DNA of 14,330 nucleotides from Patescibacteria group bacterium UBA5194 (GTDB lineage: Bacteria; Patescibacteriota; Gracilibacteria; BD1-5; UBA6164). The DNA lies in assembly GCA_002412935.1 (NCBI GenBank), contig DHWA01000046.1, positions 1 to 14,330 on the forward strand, in the 5' to 3' direction. Shown one piece after another: positions 9,175 through 14,330 of this stretch. Under the pieces are notes generated by a model that was not told where the DNA came from, ran no database searches, and worked only from the letters and a program-made list of their open reading frames with translations. The position numbers and the translations under genes are program-made. Every line of letters begins with the position of its first letter. Positions within the stretch are counted from its first letter, which is position 1.

Positions 9175-12100
9175 TTATTTCAATTTAAGATATTTGATGA
9201 TTTACTAAGAGTATCAGCTATAGTTGAATCAATTTCATCTCATTTTGAATCATTAATTATATTATGTACAAATTTTTCAATTACTCAATCTCATTTATTT
9301 GTAAATAAAATCTCATTCTGTGTTAATCATACGTTTTCAATTTGTTTAAATGTAATTCACCAATTTTTACGAAAAAAACTTAATGGACCAACTCACTCAA
9401 ATAATTTATTTACCCTTGCTGAATCCGCTTGTCATGCTTCAGCTAATCAAGCAAATATATTTTTTAAATAATACCTTAACCAGATTTTTTTATCATTTTC
9501 GTTTGAATAAGTTCTTTTCTGTATAGCAAGTATTTCTTTTTTTATTTCTTGAGTCATTGGAGTTCATCAAGTTTTAAAAGTAAGTGTACCTGATGAATGT
9601 GGTTGTAATGTCTCTTTTATAATTTTTGCAGACATACCCGAAAGTCCTCTTCCTTTAAAACTATCTCACATATAACTATCTTTTATCTCTATATTATCAA
9701 TATAAGCAACCTGAGTATTAAAATAATCTTTCAAAATTTCTCAATCCTCTCATGGTTTTTCTTTCTCAGTTATAAGAATACTATTTAACTCAGAATCATC
9801 TCACCGTTCTCAATCAGCTAACATATACATTGCATTTGTAAGAACAGTTGAATATAATTTTCAATTTGTTCATTTAGCTTTTTGAAAAAACTCCATAGCT
9901 TTTAAAACCCTTTTTCTTTCACTTACATTTCATGATTCAAAATCTTGATATAATTCTTCTGCTTTATCTCATATATCTGGATATAAGTTAGGTTTTTTTT
10001 GTTGTATTTTTTTTGACAAAACCCTTATTGTTTTCATTGCTAGTTTTATATCCTTTGGATATGAGATAAATCTAGCAAATGGTATACACCTACCTTCTTC
10101 TACCATTCATTTTATCTCTTTATTTAAATCTTCAGGTACAGTTAATGCTAATCAACTATAAATTAAAATCATAGGTATAGTATTCATTGTTCCCATATCA
10201 TCTCATCTATCAACAAGTTTTTTTAACCATCATGCAGCATTAGCTGGAGACCCAGCCTTAATTTCATCTATTCATTTTAATAATATATCTTGTGGATTTC
10301 TTGTATCATTTCATTTTTTAAATCAATCTTCTATTTCATCTACTATTCAAGCTTTTTTCAACTTTTCTACTTCTTTATGAAGCCTAGATCTTCTATGTAT
10401 TCAGTTATATCAAACAGAACATTGTTTTTTCATAAGTTTCCATACAAGTTCCTCTTCAGTGAAATTTCTAGTTCTTCATGTACCATCTACATCTCTTTCA
10501 CAATCAGCTTTTACCTCTTGATATAAAGAATCTTTCGTAACATCTCACCGATTTCATGACAAAGCTTTATACCATAAAAATTCTCATTTTTTTGAATTTA
10601 ATGGAGAATGATCATAATTTTTATTGTATAAATTTCAATATTTTTCAAGCATAAAAATCAATGCAGCTTCTTTTTTATATTCTTCAGTATTACTATAATT
10701 CAACCGTCTATAAATTAGACTAATAGCATCAGGAGTATCAATAGCTTTCAATCTAGATACAGCTTCATCCATATGTTTTTTTTCTGCAGTTTCAACTCTT
10801 GATTTCAATTCAAGCCTAACTTCAACTGGCATAAATTTTCACCAAGTTGCAAGTGCAACTTTAGCTTGATGTTCTTCATTACCTGACTTTAAATGTTCTG
10901 TAAATTCTTTAAATCACATTTTTACTCATCCAATTATTTCAGAAACAGATTTGTTTGATAAATACCATTTAAAAAATCACCATTTTGGTTTATCTCATGC
11001 TTTTACAGAATTTACTTTTTCTTCTTTATCTTTTTCTTTTGTCTCTGGTTTTAAAGAATATTTTTTTATATAATTTTCTAAACATGCTACAGTTACATAA
11101 TCCTCAGTATTAAATTCATAATATTCTTGTTCTATATCTTTTGTTGTTTTTTTATCTATACCTATTTTTTGTTTTTTGATTTTTCAAAAAGATACTTTTA
11201 CCATTTGATTTCCTCATAAATTTGAGATTTCTCATATTTTTACCACATTGTCAGCATTTCCAGAAGATGATTTATCTTGTACTAAATAATTGTATGTAGC
11301 TTTATTTTTTTCATTTTTACTTACAATTTTATTTTCATATATTTTAAAATCTGACCAAGTAGAACGTAATTTAGAATCTTTTGAAACAATATCTGGTAAA
11401 GATGAAAATAAAGTATTATTTGAAATTCTTTCTGTATTTCAAGCTTTAAATATTTGAAAAAATTGTTCGTAACTCCCCTCTTCTACTTCTCAGAAAGCAG
11501 AATGAATCTGAATTGTTTTTGAGATTTTATTTATATTATTTATTGTATATATTTGAAACTCTTCATTTTCTCATCAAGTTACTTTAAAACTTACTCATTC
11601 TCAAAATCTAAATTCTTTTCATTTTGGATCAAGTTCATCAATTTTAGAAGTAAGCATAAAAAGATTTAGATCATCTTTTATATCTAGATCAATAACATCT
11701 ACTAATTCTCATGATATTTTTTCTTTTATTTCTTTAAGTCTCTTATATTCTTCATCTTTTTCTAATTCTTCTTGAGTCTTTCATTCAGATACTTTTTTAA
11801 TTTTATCATTAATATGCTCTTGATACTTTGTAAGTTCAACCTTTGATGGTTCTCATAAAGTATCACTTGTTTCTACTATTTTTCAAGAGTCTATATTTTC
11901 TTTTAATTCACTTGGTGTAAGTACATCAAAATTACTAATATTATCAGATTCCAATAAATCCAATAAAGAACTGTAATACATATCTTTACTTACTACAGAA
12001 TTGGATGCATTATATCTTCAATCCGATTCAGAACTTCATACATAAAAACTTCTATCTTTTCAAATAAACTTTCAATCATCTCAAAAAGAAATAATTTCAA

Positions 12101-13352
12101 TAAAATTATCAAAATTTAAATTACTTTGTTTTGTAGTGATTTTTAGAATAGCTCAAGCTTGTAACTTTTTAATTACTTCTTCACTATTTTTAATTTTACT
12201 TCTAATCTTCCCTTCCATTAACTTCTTTTTGAAAACATCAACAGTTTGAACTTTAGAGAGTATTTTTTCTTTGATTTCTTCTGTAGTTTTATTGAATGAT
12301 TCTGTTACTTTTTGAATAAATCATTCACTTCATTGTAATTTATCAATATGATCATCTATAAAAGAATCTGTATATATAGATATATCTTTAAGTGATAAAT
12401 CTCACAAGATTGTTGTAAATTCAGAATTATCATTTTCTATATTTTGTGCATTATTTTTCTTTTTCAAGAACTTGATAAGTTCAGTTTTTTTTATATTATC
12501 AGCTTGTTCTTTGGTAATTATATCTAAATTAAGTAATTCTTGTAGTGATGTAACTGGTAAAAATATTTTTAAAAATAACTTTTTTTGTTCATTATTAAAA
12601 ATACCACAGGAAAATAATGTTTGTATATCAATTGTATCCACACTTTCTCATAATTTTATTTTGTTTATAATTCATACAAGTTCAACCAATACAGAATCTA
12701 TATCTCAACTTATATTTTTATTTTTCAATATTGTTTTTAAATCTTCTGTAGTTTTAAAGGAAAAATCCTTAAATATTTTTTCTATTTCTTTTAATTTATC
12801 TGGTTTATCATTTATACTTTTTGAATTTTGTCTTACAAATAAGTATAACTCTTCTGGACTATAGATACATTTATCTAATTTTTCAGAATCAATTTTATTT
12901 ATAGAATCTTCTACATTTGTTCTTCATACCTGATTTAAATTAGAGTATTTTTCTTGTATAATACCTTTTAATTTTTCTTGTTTATTTTCATATATAAATC
13001 AAATTCTATTAATTTCAGATGAAAAATTGTCTTCAAATAATTGATCTCTTTGTTCTTGAGTAAGCGTTAATAATTTTTTTAAATCTTCTCAAGACAAACT
13101 CTTTCTAAAATCTCTTAGAAATTCACTGCTTTTATATCAATCCTTTTTAAATTTATTATAAAATTCAACATCTTTAACAGCATTTGAATTATCATCTCAA
13201 GATATTTTTTTTCTTGCATATCTTCTAGATAATTCTTTATAATAAGAAAAATCATCCTTTGAAACACTATTTGGAATCTCATTTTGTTCTTGAATTGGTG
13301 TTGGAATATCTGCACTAATATCTGATGGAGTTGGCATATTTGATGTATTCAT
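9171..13352 (-). CDS. Very large uncharacterised protein, 1393 aa
   Basis: A single uninterrupted frame once TGA is read as Gly; I do not recognise it. It has no signal peptide and no clear membrane segment, so it is probably cytoplasmic. Residues about 1-560 are Lys/Glu/Asn-rich and look helical, with repeated short heptad-like stretches. Residues about 570-760 are richer in alternating hydrophobics (GVSFKVTGG, FQIYTINN, MVKVSFGKI) and look like beta-strand modules. A short charged linker (KPETKEKDKEEK) leads to a C-terminal part from about 785 (KPKWGFFKWYL, then a long helical region including VEVRLELKSRVETAEKK) that seems the most ordered. The distal motif KGRGLSGMSAKIIKETL lies near 1225-1240. 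Cysteines are few. The ATG at 13352 was chosen because it lies downstream of a candidate promoter; an in-frame ATG follows at 13337. It converges with the pilin-like gene, overlapping by 4 bp. Confidence 0.85.
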
Positions 13353-13379
13353 AATAATATTATTATAGATAAATATCTA
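13351..13379. promoter_or_regulatory. Two adjacent perfect palindromes at the start of the large gene
   Basis: A 16-bp palindrome ATAATAATATTATTAT (13351-13366) covers part of the start codon region, and a 14-bp palindrome with arms TAGATA and TATCTA (13366-13379) abuts it. Both lie between the candidate -10 box and the ATG, the position of an operator or a 5' UTR hairpin. The low complexity of the first makes chance a real possibility. Confidence 0.35.
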
Positions 13380-13389
13380 AACTTACATT

Positions 13390-13425
13390 ATTATACACTA
13401 TTTTTAACAAAAAAAACAATTTTTG
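13390..13425 (-). promoter_or_regulatory. Candidate promoter for the large gene
   Basis: On the minus strand a perfect TATAAT (13395-13390) lies 37 nt before the ATG at 13352. A TTGTTT hexamer lies about 18 nt upstream of it, a moderate -35 match. The same 86-bp spacer contains a weak hairpin (AAAAAACA and TGTTTTTT arms) just after the RecX stop. Confidence 0.45.
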
Positions 13426-13438
13426 ACACTGTTTTTTT

Positions 13439-14029
13439 CTAAATTACTTTCTTTATTTCACCATAATTAAAACCTTTTCTTATTAATTTCTCAATTATCT
13501 TGTTTTTTTCAGTTCCTGAAAATGATTTTGTATGATTTGAAGTGAGATTTTGATATTCTTTTTTTATATTTTCAAGTTCATCTTCTTTTGTATAAATCTG
13601 ATCTAAACTTTCATTAATTAAATCCTTATCTTGTTTTCTCTCAAACAATTTTTGAAAAATATAATTCCTGCTTTTTCACTTATTTTTATAATCCAGAATC
13701 TTTCTTTTTATGTAATCAGCATCAAGTAAAGTCTCATCTAAATTATAATTATTTTCAAGTATTTTCTCATACTCTTCCTTTTCAAATCATTTTTCAAAAA
13801 GTTTTGATTTTATATAAGATAGATTTTTATTTCTGGTAATATAAACTCTTATTTTGCTTTCAATTACCAGTTTTTCTACTATTATATTTTCCATACTATC
13901 AATTATTTCCTTAACAATTTTTTCATCTCATCATGATTTTTTGAGAAGTTTTTCTCTAAACTTTTTTATAGATGGGTAGTATCTAAGGTAGTAATTTAAT
14001 GCATAATTTCTGAGGTATTCGAAGTGCAT
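13439..14029 (-). CDS. recX: RecX-family regulatory protein
   Basis: A 196-aa helical protein resembling RecX, which binds and modulates RecA filaments. The N-terminal block ALNYYLRYYPSIKKFREKLL matches the usual RecX opening (a helix, then a serine-containing turn and a KxLREKL helix). The second unit has IKSKLFEKGFEKEEYEKIL, and the C-terminus ends in LIRKGFNYGEIKKVI, the RGF-type helical repeat of the family. Three such three-helix repeats fit the RecX architecture and length. Glycine codons are about 4 TGA to 3 GGN. The ATG lies 6 nt after the stop of the small upstream gene, so the two are probably one operon. recA is not in the window. The call rests on motif pattern rather than alignment. 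Confidence 0.75.
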
Positions 14030-14035
14030 AGTAAT

Positions 14036-14293
14036 TTAATTAATTATTCCTTTATCATATTTTGCATTAAATTCTCAATTTTCTCTTATTCATTTAACTT
14101 GTAAATCTAATAAGTCCATATAATCTCTAAATTGTTGTGTTAACACAATTTTTTTTCATTGTATATTATATTTTTCACCAAAAGATTGTTTATTTACATT
14201 TTCTTGTTCACATATTCAATCACAAGATCAATTATTTTTTCAACAATTAACACATTTTTGAGTATCAATAGAACTCAAACCTATTTTTAACAT
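14036..14293 (-). CDS. Small four-cysteine protein, possible zinc-binding
   Basis: An 85-aa protein I do not recognise. The N-terminal part has CVNCGKNNGSCDGIC: cysteines at 14, 17, 24 and 28, spaced CxxC-x6-CxxxC, consistent with a small zinc knuckle. The spacing is not that of a textbook zinc ribbon. The C-terminal half is charged and helical (QQFRDYMDLLDLQVKGIREN). Seven in-frame TGA codons are read as glycine. It ends 6 nt before the recX start and probably shares its transcript. The upstream frame shows no stop before the window edge, but no other start codon is seen, so the ATG at 14293 is preferred. Confidence 0.65.
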
Positions 14294-14298
14294 AAATA

Positions 14299-14320
14299 TA
14301 CAATTAATATGTAAATTGTA
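14299..14320. promoter_or_regulatory. Inverted repeat upstream of the small Cys protein
   Basis: TACAATT (14299-14305) and AATTGTA (14314-14320) form 7-bp inverted arms around 8 nt, ending 6 nt from the start codon at 14293. The dimensions fit a helix-turn-helix operator. No clear promoter can be assigned because the window ends here. Confidence 0.3.
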
Positions 14321-14330
14321 ATTTGAAGTG

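Noticed and set aside
12472..12864. Plus-strand open stretches inside the large gene (also 10290-10526)
   Set aside because: Antisense shadows of the 1393-aa frame: rich in Phe, Ser and Ile with no recognisable motif or start signal.
13115..13315. Minus-strand 66-aa frame overlapping the N-terminus of the large protein
   Set aside because: It is in a different frame from the long open frame and made of repeated Ile, Lys and Asn; a shadow.
9171..13352. Large protein as a secreted adhesin or toxin
   Set aside because: No signal peptide, no clear membrane anchor, no repeated extracellular domains and no toxin motif could be seen.
1..14330. CRISPR array, tRNA or rRNA genes
   Set aside because: No regularly spaced identical repeats with unique spacers and no tRNA- or rRNA-like sequence were seen on either strand.

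Overview
The window reads coherently only if UGA codes for glycine (NCBI translation table 25). In the standard code almost every gene breaks into fragments. With UGA as Gly, long frames appear whose in-frame TGAs fall exactly where family motifs need glycine: both Walker A loops of a Clp ATPase, the GHG and substrate motifs of methionine aminopeptidase, the ASMG active site of ClpP and the GMGEP motif of RlmN. Only TAA and TAG terminate genes. Together with very AT-rich DNA, this points to Absconditabacteria (SR1) or Gracilibacteria (BD1-5). I cannot decide between the two from this window.

Layout: 1-82 holds a short hairpin repeat. 83-2653 (+) is a ClpC/ClpA-type ATPase. 2730-4310 and 4350-5630 (+) are two unrecognised proteins with signal peptides. 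5705-6451 (+) is type I methionine aminopeptidase. 6474-6566 is a MITE-like inverted-repeat element, followed by a strong hairpin at 6599-6629 that terminates the leftward clpP. 6634-7242 (-) is clpP and 7402-8433 (-) is rlmN. 8536-9174 (+) is a type IV pilin-like protein, which converges on and overlaps by 4 bp a 1393-aa unrecognised protein at 9171-13352 (-). 13439-14029 (-) is a RecX-family protein, preceded by a small four-cysteine protein at 14036-14293 (-).

Functionally, the window is a mix. Proteostasis is represented by ClpC with an IGF ClpP-binding loop, ClpP with a complete triad, and Map. RlmN covers RNA modification and RecX covers recombination control. The cell surface is represented by two exported proteins and a pseudopilin, as expected for an episymbiotic candidate phylum. 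ClpC and ClpP face each other across four intervening genes and a repeat element, and probably form one protease.

I saw no tRNA, rRNA, CRISPR array, transposase or phage gene. No gene has a convincing Shine-Dalgarno sequence; five of ten starts instead have a TACTT pentamer 3-11 nt upstream. No gene-free stretch exceeds 300 bases.

The least explained content is the 1393-aa protein and the pair of exported proteins. These are the best candidates for undescribed biology, but the sequence alone does not reveal their function.
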